Part shown: positions 23,547-35,950 of the stretch, in pieces | Numbering within the stretch: position 1 is the stretch's first letter | Layout of the letters: each line of letters begins with the position of its first letter | Assembly (NCBI GenBank): GCA_024811115.1 | Contig: JAKOGH010000825.1 | Coordinates: 1-64,000, forward strand | Reading direction: 5' to 3' | Origin: Terana coerulea | Taxonomy: Eukaryota > Basidiomycota > Agaricomycetes > Polyporales > Phanerochaetaceae | Length of the DNA: 64,000 nt | Position numbers and translations under genes: made by a program | Notes under the pieces: generated by a model | What the model was told of the DNA's origin: nothing | Databases searched by the model: none | The model's input: the letters and a program-made list of their open reading frames with translations, nothing else

Positions 23547-26500
23547 GCTTGTTATAGATAATTAGGAATTATTATGTAGTATGAGTTTTAGTTTCAAAAA
23601 TATATAAAATGTGAGCTAATGCTATCTGACATATAGTATCTATGCCAAAAATAATGACAACATAACCACCAAAGCAAAATAAATTTGATAGTGTTTTAGC
23701 CTTTTTATTTAAAACCTACAAAGCCTACAATTGAGGAATACAAATGTATATCATTCTTAATTTGTCATTATAAAGTGTTAGCTGCATTGAAATGACTGAC
23801 ACTAAATTATAAAAATTGTAGAAATAGTGAAATATCCTCAGATAATAGTAAAAGAATTTAGAGAATTGGCCTCTAGTTATTATGAATTATCAATCATAAA
23901 GTTAACCCAAATAAAGATGCTAAGTTCACTGCTATTAAGAATAATGAAAAGATGAAGAAACAAAGAAGGTCAATGTCCATTCACTGTCACGTACACTCGT
24001 TGCTAAGGAGTTAACTGAGTTGATAAGTAAAGATAACAGATCTACTATGTACAACAATGCTTTACAGCACTTGGAAGCAAGGAGATAAAGCTATGACTAT
24101 GATTTATGCTGCTATACCTGAATTTTTGTATGATAATCCTTAGCTATATTCTTAAATATTTTCATAGCTATTTTCTTAGAGAATTAGAGATTAGTATTAG
24201 AATAGAAAAAGTGCATATATGAAATGAAGTCTATATGAAATATTTGCTAATGTATTGCAATAAATACTTTCAATAAGATAATTTCCTCCCTATTAATAGC
24301 ATTTAATTATCAGCAAATTAAAAAAAGTTCTACTGATGGATTTTACTAGCTATACAGAATTGCTTTAGCACTACTGCAGAGAAATTACTAGAAATGAAAG
24401 AGGCTACATTGGCACAGCTTATAAGAAAATTAGTGTAAGAACCTATAAAGATGAATGAACTATTTAATAAAGAAAAAAAGGCCTTAAAGTCACCAATGAT
24501 ATTGATTATATTGAAGCTTATGTGTCAGAATCAATAACAAATTGAAAACATATGTGCAATAAAGTATAGTCTCTTACATCACATTTGAGAACATTTAGCT
24601 GGTTTATTACTTTTGCACTTGCAGATATTTTACATTTGACGGCTATTTACTTGCTAACACTAATTAGACAATTTATCCAACATTTTTCAATGCAGACAAG
24701 TAATTGAAACCAATAAGCAATAATTGTATAGCAGATATATCGAGAAAACAAGCAAGACACATAATCAGAGTGAGCAGATCAGAGTGGATATGGAATAGAT
24801 AATAGAATACATGCAAGGAGAGCAATGAAGGCTAACTCCTAGTAGATCTCACAGAATAAGCAGGCTAATGCTGATACTTGTCCTTAATAACTAAGTTAGC
24901 ATTGCTACGCTGTACAGTGCATAGAATATATACTGTCACCAATCACTAAAAGATTGAAATGAGGAACAAGGTAAAAGAGTCCGAGTGCTAAGAGTCCGAG
25001 CATGAGAAGAATAGAATTGGATTTAGGCACTGAGCATTAGAATATCAGAATAAAGTCCAGAGGCTCTAGAGTTGCTACTAGGCCATGTATCTGTGCTAAA
25101 CAAATGCATGAAAAATGAAAAACTAATACTACTTTATGTGTCTACGTGACAAAGTATATGATTTTTCAAATTCATGGTAAATGCATTTATTAAGCATGAA
25201 ATAGATATAGAAACACAATGGCCTAGTGTATATGGAAACACTTCTGGCTATTATAGCATAGTAGAATAGCAAAGACATTTTATGCACATGCATATATTAA
25301 TATAAATAAAAAAACTTAACTTACTAAGAAATAAAAACTGAAATTCTTGATCTTACAGTTAACTTTCAGCAATATCTGATAGAATGTTTGAAAAGTCTTC
25401 ATACTGAGAAATTCATAAACAAGACAATAGCTGAAATAGACGAAGTAAATATAGAGAAGTATGCTAAAAAGTATTATATTCCTCTAATTTAAGCACTTTT
25501 TAAATCTACCAACAAACCTTGTTTAAATGCAAAGTATCATTATTTATGCTCAGAGTGCAAAAAAGCAGAGTCATAGTAGAAGTACTTTACTGAAACTGTA
25601 AACTATTTGCTATATTTATCTAATGGATATATATGAAAGGGTACAAAAATAGCAAATTCAATTTTGCAAAGCTTGCTACTTTAGACAGATTTATACAAAA
25701 ACTAAACTAAATCCTGAAATGGGAGCTTTGTTTTTGAAAAAAGGTGAAGCTTAAATAAATACAATTACTCTATCACTGACTTGTGGCTTACAATGCAATA
25801 CTGATGTTACAAGTCTTATATTTGATATTGCTATTAAGTCTGTAAAAGCATACACTACTGATTATATAACAAAAAACTCCTCATAAAACTTATATCACAT
25901 TTAAAGCAATGAAAATCGTATTAAATAGGACTCAAAAATGTTGTTAGGTGATGAATTATAGCAAACAACAGCTAGAAAGGTATTAGCCAAAGTTGTCAAT
26001 GCTTTATCATTTGAAAGTAAAATTGGTGTGCCTATGGCTTGCATATACTTACTAAAACACTTAAACCACTATACAAATTAAAAATTCCAGAGGTTTTATT
26101 GGCAAGGCTATGTTAATGATGTGAGAAAACTCTGGGAGTTAGATAAAACAAAAGATCACTTAGAACAAAAATCACTTGCTGAAAAGGTTATCATTTAGTA
26201 TAACAAAAATAAGGTAATTGGTATTATTACTGTTATGGACTATATATAGACTTGAGATGTATATAACTAGATCCATAAATACGAAAAGAAATATGCTTTT
26301 AAAAACAGCTCATGAAAAAGAAGGTGAGTTTTTAGTAAATAAAATCATTAATCATAACTGAAGCAATAATAATTTGCTAATGCTAATTCGCTCGAAATCT
26401 TAAAGATGAAACATGGAAAGGTAAAGATGTTTAGAACTTATTAAAAGCGGTGAACCACTATTTCTGCAAATTTGATATAATAAGCGTTAATAATTTACCT

Positions 26501-28615
26501 TCATTTTATAAAAAGGACAGTGATACAAATACTGATAATAAAGACAAATAAAGAAAATGCTGATAAACTAAACAATAACTTAATACAATTACAAACTAAT
26601 AATATAAAGACAACCAATGCAACAAATAAGTAGTCAAATAATAAGCCTGAAGATTTTTGATTTGGACATACTTTAATAAATCTTATCCACAATTTAAAAC
26701 TCACCAAGTTTATTCATACACTGGAGCTCAAGCTAGCATTTCATACTTTGTTAGTGGTGCCTTGCCTTACCAAGATAAAGGCAATTGAGAGTACTATTGT
26801 ATGACTATGCTAAAACTCTTTCAGCTATAGTAATTAGATAAAGATTTTAAAGATGTCAGCGCTAAATATAATGTAACCTCTTTTAAGCATAAATTTACTG
26901 AGAGACAATCACAGCTTATAAAGTTCTTCCATATAAAATATGGATGTAATGATGCTAGAAATGACTATGCAGCTGTAAAGAAAATACAACAAAAACTTAA
27001 GTTGAAGATATGGCTGCATAGTTAAACAATGGTTTACAAGGTTTCTTGGATAATTAATATTACAACACAAAAGCTTTAATATCTCTTACACAAGGAATTT
27101 ACAGCATATAGCAGATAGCTATAAGCAGTTGTCAAGTAGTCAAATTAAAAAGCTATCACAAATGCAAAACACTGAATCCTTATTATATCACAATAAAGCT
27201 TTAGTTATAATGAAAATACTAGTAAACTCATTATATTTGACATTCATATTAAAAATGGGAATATAAAAACAGGTTATCAATAGAGTTTATTATTAAATGC
27301 TAAACAAATAAGCAATTCTGACTAAAAGACACATAGAAGCTTTGAAGAAAAAGAGCAAAGTATTGCTATAAATAATAAAACTCTAAATACAGCCAAGGTT
27401 GTTAACAAATCTTATTTCACAGATCAGTTCAAAGCATCTACTGCTGAAGTTCAAGAGCTAATTATTGCTATTATTGCTAAATTTAACTTAAACAAAGAGC
27501 AGTAGAGAGCATTTACTATTGTAGCAAATTATGCAAGTAAACCTTATAAACAGCAGTTAAAAATGTATCTATATAAAATGGCAGGCACTCGAAATTTTCA
27601 AGTAATTAAAGCACTTATTTATTGCTATATAAAGTGAAATAAAGCTTACAGCTATATATGTGTCGCATTTACAAATGTAGCTGCTGTACTGATCTCAAAA
27701 TCAACTTATTATTCTATGTTTAAATTGAACAGATTTGTGAAAAATGATAGTTTTGCTTTATCAGCAGCTTATGATAATCTTTAATATATAGATTATATTT
27801 TCCTCAATGGAATATTGATGCTAAATTGCTTAAAGTTATATAGAATTTGTAAATGCATGTTTTTAGCAATAATAAAAAATAAGCCATTTAAAGATATCGA
27901 TATAATTTGTACAAGAGATTTTGCTCAATTACCTTTAGCTGTAAATGCAAATCCTTTATATACTGGCGATATATAATTGATAATACATATCATACATTCT
28001 AATTAAATACAGCAAGCAGCAATTGGTAAAGCTATGTGGTACTAATTCAATATAGTTATTATATTACGGAATATATAAGACAAAAAACTATAAAGAGAGC
28101 CAAATGTGAAACTCATACGCCTAAAGAGCTAAAGTAGACTAATAACACTTCTTGGCTTAATGCAAAATCTAAAGATGATTTTCAATGGAACATTGTACAG
28201 TTTTAAAAACAGAATGCTAAAGGCAAAAAAAGACAGCAAAGCAAAGTTCTACTTCCAATGAACACATTGATATTACAGCTTTATTTGTAATAGCTAAAGA
28301 AACAACAGCTTTGCATAGCTTAAGCAATGATAAAGAAAGCAGTAAAAAGTGAAAGCATGCAGTAAAAGCAAAAGCAATAAATAATCAGGCATCTTTAAAG
28401 AAAGCAAAACTGCAAAGGAATAGTAGCTTAATTACTGCAATGCAACAGAGCTTTACTTAAAGTGCCAATAGCTGTGGCTATAATGCTCTATTAATGATGC
28501 TATTTTTTATATTTACAAAGCAACATATATTTTGGGAAACATAGATTTCTAATCTAAACCCTCTATTAGCTTTATTTACAGATTTCTTTATAAATGTAGA
28601 AAATAACCAACTTAC
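23547..28615 (+). pseudogene. Helitron copy D: initiator and helicase, first part
   Basis: The longest copy. Initiator half: KEGQCPFTVTYTR-like piece near 23,965, then HxH motif HMHILI at about 25,282-25,299, and CLNAKYHYLCSECKKAES (about 25,520). Helicase half: a Walker-A fossil in MAGTRNFQVIKAL (about 27,577-27,615), where living PIF1-like helicases have a GTGKS/T core, then AFTNVAAVLISKSTYYSMF (about 27,668) and DFAQLPLAVNANPLYTGD (about 27,918), the helicase motif II/III neighbourhood. Copy D is interrupted by a solo LTR (24,738-25,151) and by the retrotransposon at 28,616. Role in living relatives: rolling-circle transposition of the element. Confidence 0.8.
24738..25151 (+). mobile_element. 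Solo LTR, family B, inside Helitron D
   Basis: About 414 bp aligning with 39,954-40,363 over its full length. It starts TATCGAGAAAACAAGC and ends TCTACGTGACA. Flanking pentamers AGATA and AAGTA differ, so the target duplication is decayed or the edges are slightly off. It interrupts the Helitron initiator region. Confidence 0.7.
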
Positions 28616-29176
28616 TGTCATAAATTTCCCTCAGCACTAGTCCACAGTGCTTAGAGTATAACATCAAGTTATGGGATATGTCACAAGTAATCACACAGTA
28701 TTACAAGATGCTAGATCAGTTTGCTATGTACTTGTTGCATGGACATCAGAGATATGCCTTATATAGATATAGGATCCAGGACTTGGTCTGGAACTATTCT
28801 GGACTATGACCTCAGTATAATGTCAGTATGACATCATGGGCTGGTAGTGTACAGTAGCTCGATTAGGACATCTAGATAGTGTTGATGTTAGCATGATAGC
28901 TAGGTCAGATTTGATAAGGAAGTTAGAGTGGCGGTATGCTCTGAAGCCTTAGTCAGACATCACCTGATTGTATCAGTTAGCATATGGTATTAGAGGTCTT
29001 AGATAGTGTCTGGGATCCCTTTACACATATATATAAGGAGACTAGTCTGTAGGCTAAACTCCTAGACTCAACAACATCGTTAATTCATATCTGCTCTACT
29101 AGCTCTACTCAAGTCCCTCTGCTTTCCCCACCTCTTTCAAGTTATCCCAGCAGGTGAGTATTGTAGTTTTGTGACA
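28616..29176 (+). repeat. 5' LTR of gypsy element (family A)
   Basis: 561 bp, TG...CA ends (TGTCATAAATTT...TTTTGTGACA). It contains a TATA-like stretch (ACATATATATAAGG, about 29,025), probably the element's promoter. It differs from the 3' LTR mainly by transitions, many at former CpG positions. Confidence 0.9.
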
Positions 29177-31860
29177 GTTTGTTAAGTTTGCTCCATTGCT
29201 CATTGTTGCTGTTAAGGGCAATAAGCAGGATCTTTGTTGCAGTGTTGCACAGCATATGTATTGTTATGCACACTGTGTTAAAATGAACACTATTGCTATT
29301 TGGGTTTGAGGGATCTTGTCACTATTTTGCAAAGAACCGAGGCTATGAGCTAGTCACTGTCAGGGACTATGCTCTATATCGTTAAGATGCACCATGGCTT
29401 AGGCTGTAGGCTGTCATTATGGCGGCATGCTGATCTTTATGCTGATTTTTAGGCGTAAAGAGGTGCTCGCCGTGCTGTATAGCATAAAGCAACATTCGGT
29501 GGCTTACCTTTGGGTAGTTGCTGCTACGAGCCTTTGGGTGTAGACAGCAAACTAGTTTTAGTAAGCATAGAGCCAATGTAATATTAGCTCAAAAACCTTT
29601 TACTGCATAGCTAGAACCATGTCAGAGACCTTCATACCACTCTTGATTGAGTTAGCACCTCTGGACCTGGCAAAAGAAACTAGGCCATCATCAACATTAC
29701 CAATTGTACACATCAAGACCACATGACCTCAATAGGTTATTCCATTCATTCGCCACTTTCTATGTTGTGTTTGCCGAAATAAAGACTAGTACTGATACTG
29801 TTGTTATGCAACCATGCTGAAAGTACCTCCTGTGTTCACCACCTACACAAAGAACGAGCCTTTGGGCCTTTGCAAATACATCTCTTCTTCAAAGGAGATC
29901 TAAACCAAGTATGCAAATGTTTGCAAGCCTTGAAAGGTTTACAACCCCACATCCCCAAGCCGCACTTTTATCCTCTCACTTCTGAGGAGAGTAAGCAGCT
30001 TACAGAGGAGGCTCAAGCTAACATATTACTTAAGCACATTGAGTCTTACACTTTGTTTCAGCAGCGTCAAAAAGTTGCTCAATTGCCTCTCTGACCTCTC
30101 ACCACCACTTATCGAATGACTCGCACCTTGAGAAGAGTATCAGGTCCCCAAGCCGCTCCCAGCTAAGCTTTATTTTCGTTGAACAAAGCTGATTAAGCAT
30201 TCTAATGAACTCCAGCCAATGCTTGAGGCAACGAAAGCTTATCTCAATTTGATCTTTGATAAACTCTGTAATGCCATAGCTAAGGATGATATCTCTTAAA
30301 GCTTAGTACTTCGAAGCTAAACCAAAGTAAAAGCAGCAAAAGATATTTCTACTGGATGAGTCAGATCAAACATTAGATTGGATCTACTCAGATGTTCATG
30401 AGGACTATAAACTTATAAGCTGGTAGAGATGTTAAGGATACAGACAGATAAACTATCTGCAATAGAGGATAGCCTAAGCTTACACTAAGACTAAGAGAAG
30501 GAGAGGGGATGTATAAATGCTAGGGCAATAAACACAACAATGGCACTTGAACATTGAAAGACTGTGATATGATATAACTAAATCAAGGGATATCTCTTAC
30601 TTCTGCCTAATAGGGGCTTAGAGATACTTGATGCGACGTAATAGACGCACTCTTCTACCATGTAATGGGGGCCTAAAGAATATACTGAGCTTCAAAGACT
30701 TTCACTTAACAACAAATGCTTAGAGCCATGCTAATCACATCCCAGGGCAAAATGAGAGGGAAACTTAGGCTAACTTTAGAGGAATGCTTCAGAGGCTTTT
30801 TGCGTGAGCTTTTGCTTGTGCTTCTTGCTTCTGTCCCTTCCTCAAAGTAGAGGCCTTTATATATTGCAGAAATAGCTAAATACCGGAATGTTTTATTCTA
30901 TTTTACTATGTTCTACACTGTTCAAAGTCTTATTCCATTTGATTCTGAGCTGTTCTTCCTGCTGATTAATTTATTCTAGAAAATTCCATCATATTTGGCT
31001 ACATTCTGCCATATTCTGCTTAGTTCTTGCAGCGTTCCACAGTATTTTATAGCATTCTGAAATGTTCTAAGGCTGACTGCTTGCTGACTAATCTAGGCTT
31101 GTTATATTTCAATCTGTATTGGTGCAGGACAGTGAGGAGGACTTACTGCAGAACACTAGTCATGCCGAAAGGGTGCAGGTGCCTGAGAAGATTTAGAACA
31201 AGCTCTGGGGCTGGTAGAATAAGTTCCAGAATGTCTACGAGAATCTGGACTTAGTGGGGCAGAAGTTGGGTAATAAGCAGTGGTAAGAGTTAATAGGTGC
31301 ACTAAAGCATATTGAAAAGGTTTTGTTTACACTCCTGAATGATAGATTCATAGAGATTTGTAATCAACTAGCAGCACTTGATGTAACAATTCCCAAAACT
31401 GCTGATTAAACTCTGCGCTTGCTTGGAATAGCTAGCTGGCATATAATAACCGACTTGACCTTTTGTATTCGAAGTTTTATTAAATTAGCACTAATATGAA
31501 GAGCAGAAATGTCTTCTTTTACCAACTTTGTCCCTGACCACACTATGGAGGTCATTGCTGACCCCGTAGTGGCCCTTTGCATGATGTAGACACTAACTCT
31601 GCTTGCTTTAGCAATGCACTGTTAGCAGCTATTATTCACATAGCGCAAAACACTTTCACTCAGTCTGTTTGAATTAGCACAGACTTTGCACAAGGACATT
31701 GCTGACGTATCCAGCTCTTCAACCATCCACATGACACAATATATGAAGCAACTGACAACTAGCAGCATCAGATTGAGCAGCTGGAAAACACAGCTCTTAA
31801 GCAAGCCTTAAGTCTCTAGAAGCTTGTGAAAGCTTACAAGACTACCATTGAAGCTTATAA
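29177..31860 (+). other. Retrotransposon leader, no supported gene
   Basis: The stretch between the 5' LTR and gag. A tRNA-complementary primer site was not recognised directly after the LTR. An open frame at 29,801-30,094 (97 codons, with IPKPHFYPLTSEE) is protein-like but unidentified. The remainder is AT-rich with short broken frames. An unusually long leader suggests captured or inserted sequence. Confidence 0.4.
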
Positions 31861-32582
31861 GGCCTAAGTTAACAATATTCCTGTGAATAAAAATAGCAGT
31901 GAGTGCGTCCCAAAGATGCCAGATCTTCCCACCTTCGACAGTGCGAAAATAGCCTTAAAGAGTGGTTGAACCACATCACCTTGTACTGCAAGCATACGCC
32001 AATTGCAATAGATAAGCAGTGCATTGTCTTGTCTCAGTCGTCTGCGCAGCACTGCCACAACTTATATGAAGTCCTATATGGACAAGTTGTGGAACAACCA
32101 GCCTATTGGCATATGGCTCAAATTCGTTAAAGAGATGCAGAGTATATATAAACAGTGTGATGAGAAACAAAGTAAGGAAAAACTCAATAACCTCTAAAAC
32201 AACAAAGATTTGGCCGGAAAGACTTTTGTCCAATATGCAAAGAAGTACAAAACTCTAGCCCAAATCATAGACTACCAAGACAAGCTGCACATTGACGAGA
32301 TTAAAGGAGTGCTTCCCTAGGATATGCCGAGGCAATGGTTGTTCTGTCTCTTAGTGGCACTGAGCCTAAGATATGAGAAGCATATCTCAATACTCTGCTG
32401 CAGCTATATAAAGAGCTCTACTCAGAAAGGTTAAAAAGTTTGGCATTTGGTAACAATAGCACTAGCAAGAATACAGCAGAGGCAACTAAGCAGTCGAAGG
32501 GTAAAGGCAAGGGCAAGGCAAAGAAAACCAACTAGGCAGAGACATCTGGTGAACACAAGTTCTGCTAAATCTGCTCTGGTAA

Positions 32583-33360
32583 TGTTGCAGAGATGAGCTT
32601 GACACGTAATCAGAACAAGCAGATCAGGAGCAAATATAGAATAGATGATAGAATAAATATGAGGAGGGCAATAAAGGCCAACTTCTAGTAGACCTCACAG
32701 AACAAGCAAGCTGGTGCCAATATTTATCCCCAATGACTAAGTTAGCATTGCTACAATGTACAATACATAGAATGCATATCTTATCCCTCAATGACCAAGA
32801 GGTTGAGATGAGGAGCAAGGCAAAAGAGTCTGAGTGCTAAGTATCGCAGACAGACATGCATATGTAGTATCATTTTCATTTTCTTGCATTTGTTTAGCAT
32901 AGATACATGGCCTAGTAGCAGCTCCAGAGCCTCTGGACTTCATTCAGATGATCCCGGCGCTTAGCGCCTAAATGCAGCTCAATTCTTTCCATATTCTTGA
33001 ACACTTAGCACTCTGAACTCTCTTGCTTTATCCCTCATCTCAACCTTTTGGTCATTGAAGACAAGGTATGTATTCGATATACTGTACATAGTAGCAATGC
33101 TAACTTGGTCATTGGGGACAAATGTGTACCAGCCTACTCGTCTGTAAGGTCTACCTGGAGTTGGCCCTCATTGCCCTCTTTGTATGTATTCCACTAAGAG
33201 TTCGAGAGCTTGAGAAGAATTGAGCTGTGTTTGGGCGCTAAGTGCGGGATCATCGCAATGAAGTCCAAGGCTTTGAGGCTGCTCTTAGGCCTTGTCTCTG
33301 TGCTAATTAAATGCAAGGAAAATGAAAAATAATACTACTTATGCATGTTTGTCTGTAATA
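32583..33360 (+). mobile_element. Family-B LTR nested in gag, GGTAA duplication
   Basis: The outer LTR begins TGTTGCAGAGATGAGC and ends GTCTGTAATA. It has a perfect 5-bp target duplication GGTAA (32,578-32,582 and 33,361-33,365). It is itself split by an inverted family-B copy (32,842-33,193). Removing both re-joins the gag frame. Confidence 0.9.
32842..33193 (-). mobile_element. Inverted family-B LTR inside another family-B LTR, CTAAG duplication
   Basis: 352 bp beginning TATCGCAGACAGAC. It is complementary to the host LTR but about 60 bp shorter at its far end. The flanks are CTAAG at 32,837-32,841 and 33,194-33,198, an exact 5-bp target duplication, proving a later insertion rather than a hairpin rearrangement. 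Confidence 0.85.
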
Positions 33361-33499
33361 GGTAAGGGTAAAAGCTCACACCAAAACCCACAACACAAAT
33401 GACTGCTACGACAACCTGAAGAATGCCAACTCTGGCAAAGGTTCTTTTGTCATCCCATTATCCCTTTGACAGCAACAGCGGCAATATGAACTAGAGCAG

Positions 33500-34721
33500 C
33501 AGTGCTACTAGTTCCCAGTAGAAACTCTGGTTCTAAGTTGAAGAGCAAGCAATCCTTTAGAAACCATCTCAATGAGCTTTTGAGCTCTATGTCCAATGTC
33601 GATGATAATGCTTTCCTTAGCAATGTCAAAGTCAACTCAGCGAGCATCTATGAGCTGAGTGAATCTGAGCTTGCCAAAATGAAAGCAACCGAGTGCAGCA
33701 ATGAACCTCAGTCAGGCCCAGGCAGATGTCCATGGGTTAATTGCCAGACTCAGATGGATTTTCCCTAGGGAATGTAGAGGCTAATGCCTGCGGCTTACAT
33801 TCTGGGAATAATACACCCCTTGTTGGCTCTAAAGTGAATTTGGATGAAGTAGTACTGGAATCTTGTGTAACTAACATAGCTTGCAACAAGAAACATCTTG
33901 TTAAACTTTCAGTAATGCTTTGGGTATATAGTTTTAAAGTGCAGGCCGAGGTTTTAGTACACTCAGGTGCTACAACAAACTTCATTGACAAATCATTCAT
34001 TGAAAGAAATCATCCGGTAACTAACGCATATGGAACTCCAAACCAAGCAAAACAAATGCTTGATTATACCTGTGCTTATGTTTAAATTAGTAGTTATAAG
34101 TCTATTTGTATACTGTATGTTACATAGTTAGAAGACAAAGACATGATGATCGGTTACAACTTCTTATACTGACACAACCCTGAGATTGACTGGAAAAAGG
34201 GGAATTGGAGTTTACCAAATGTCCTGAGAGCTGCATTACCAATCAAGCCTGTAAAATATGAGTCAGTAAAGCTAAAACCAACGAGCTTCAACTTGAGTCA
34301 GATCTTCTGTGGAAATCCACTCTGGATAAATTTGGAGATAAGGATACAGATAATCCACTTATCAACTGGATGAACATTGATGTCCCCAATGATCACATAT
34401 AAGCAGAAGTTATCATGGCTATATTCAACGAAAATAATGTGGACAAGATCCCTTGGAGAACTCCGATGGCGAAGACATTGTCAAATAGAAGTCACACATA
34501 CCTGAATGGTTACACAAATACAGCAACGTGTTTTCTAGCGCCAAGTCAGAGCGTATGCCAGTACACAAAATGTATGATCATCTGATTGACTTTGTAGAAA
34601 GAGCCTTTCTTCCCAAGCCAGCTAAACTGTACCTGCTGTCTTCCAAAGAGAAACTCTTTAAATGAATGAATCGATGAGAAACAATAAATAGGTTACATTC
34701 AACCTTCTAAGTCACTAGTTG
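33500..34721 (+). pseudogene. Gypsy pol fossil: protease and start of reverse transcriptase
   Basis: An open piece (33,741-34,085) carries the retropepsin region; the active-site tripeptide is HSG in VLVHSGATTNFID (about 33,951-33,990) where the family has DSG. Then MMIGYNFLY and NPEIDWKKGNWS follow, as usual after the protease. MYDHLIDFVERAFLPKPAKLY (about 34,570) is the conserved entry into reverse transcriptase, and the sequence reaches GYIQPSKSLVVS just before the 3' LTR. All of the palm, RNase H and integrase are absent. Confidence 0.8.
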
Positions 34722-35282
34722 TGTCACTAATTTCTCTCAGCGCTAGTCCACAGCGCTTAGAGTGTAATATCAAGTCGGGATATGTCACCAAGTTGTCACA
34801 TAGTGTTACAAGATGCTGGATCAGTTTGCCATGCGCTTGTCACATGGTTATCAGGGATATGCCTCATATGGACGTAGAATCCAGTACTCAGATCTGGAAC
34901 TGTTCTAGACTATGACCTCAATATAATGTCAGTACAACATCATAGACTGATAGTGTACAGTAGCTCAATTAGAATATCTAGATAGTGTTGATGTTAGCAT
35001 AATAGCTAGGTTAGATCTGATAAAGGAGTTAGAGCAGTGGTATGCTCTGGAGCTTTATTCAGACATCACCTGACTGTATTAGTCAGCATATGGTATTGAA
35101 GGTCTTAGATAGTGTCTGGGGTCCCTCTACACATGTATATAAAGAGGCTGGTCTGTGAGCTAAACCCCTAGACTCAACAACATTGTTGATTTATATCTGC
35201 TCTACTAGCTCTACTCAAGTCCCTCTGCTTTCCTCACCTCTTTCAAGTTATCCCAGCAGGTGAGTATTGTAATTTTGTAATA
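34722..35282 (+). repeat. 3' LTR of gypsy element (family A)
   Basis: 561 bp, starting TGTCACTAATTTCTC and ending TTTTGTAATA. No polypurine tract precedes it: the sequence before it is reverse transcriptase coding sequence, and TGTCAC is shared between that coding sequence and the LTR start. Confidence 0.9.
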
Positions 35283-35950
35283 CTTACTAAAGATAAAGCA
35301 AGGCAACTACTTATAAATCAAGTGAATAGCACATTATTTACTATTCCCAACCCACAAAGTATTATTATATTTGACTTATGCTTTTATTTACTGTATAAGA
35401 AATAGAACTACTAGTATAAATAATATATATATTTATATTGCTACATATCACAATGTAGTAAAGCTATTAATAATATCATTGCAAATCAGCTGGTAATTCC
35501 TTGTAATGTAAGCACATGAGGGATTTGAATTTCACTAGAAAGCAATGCAAATTACAGAATACATAGTGAATGAGTAGAAGTATATGATGACAAAATAACT
35601 TCTAGAAAATGTAATTACTATAATACCACAATATGTAATGAATTAGTATTTACTAGTAGGTCTGTATTTTTTACCTTTTGCAGTGATGAATTAACATAAA
35701 ATAAAAACAAAGTATAAACTTATTTGATGCAAGATACCACTTATGTAGCTTGATATACTATAGAAAATTTCATTTTACAGCTTAAGCTATTACACTAAAT
35801 AGGGACATTTGGTTTAATGATGAATTAAATCACAAACAGAACTGTGATTATAAAGATAAGTTACAAATATCAGCCAAACAAGTTTTGCAACCACACCTGA
35901 TAGAAATACTTGTTAGCTGCTATATATGCGCAATTCTAACTGATTTATAT
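35283..35950 (+). pseudogene. Helitron copy D, C-terminal helicase remainder
   Basis: The helicase frame resumes after the retrotransposon: CTTACTAAAGATAAAGCAAG reads LTKDKARQ and continues to VNSTLFTIPNPQSIIIFDL. Farther on pieces such as NQLVIPCNVS and DDKITSRKCNYYNTT still look like the helicase tail, but stops increase and the end is not clear. Confidence 0.65.

Larger units (their letters stand above)
31862..33430 (+). pseudogene. Gypsy gag fossil, split by nested LTR
   Basis: Pieces in two frames match a Ty3/gypsy gag capsid region: KMPDLPTFDSAKIALK (about 31,912), EWLNHITLYCKHTPIAIDKQ (about 31,960), the block around 32,040-32,300 (FVKEMQSIYKQC, NNKDLAGKTFVQYAKKYKTL), then a Lys-rich stretch (KGKGKAKKT) and HKFC-ICSG, a zinc-knuckle remnant, where the nested LTR (32,583-33,360) interrupts. 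After the insert GKGKSSHQNPQHK continues in register. Role in intact relatives: particle structure. Stops and frame changes make it non-functional. Confidence 0.75.
28616..35282 (+). mobile_element. Ty3/gypsy LTR retrotransposon, internally deleted, CTTAC duplication
   Basis: The two 561-bp LTRs (28,616-29,176 and 34,722-35,282) begin TGTCA and end TGTGACA or TGTAATA. CTTAC lies immediately outside both (28,611-28,615 and 35,283-35,287). Deleting the element plus one CTTAC restores an open Helitron frame (NNQLTKDKARQLLINQV across the joint), so this is one insertion event. The interior holds a leader of about 2.7 kb without clear genes, a gag fossil, a protease fossil and only the first residues of reverse transcriptase, which run straight into the 3' LTR. 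RNase H and integrase are missing. A second LTR pair is nested inside gag. Confidence 0.9.
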
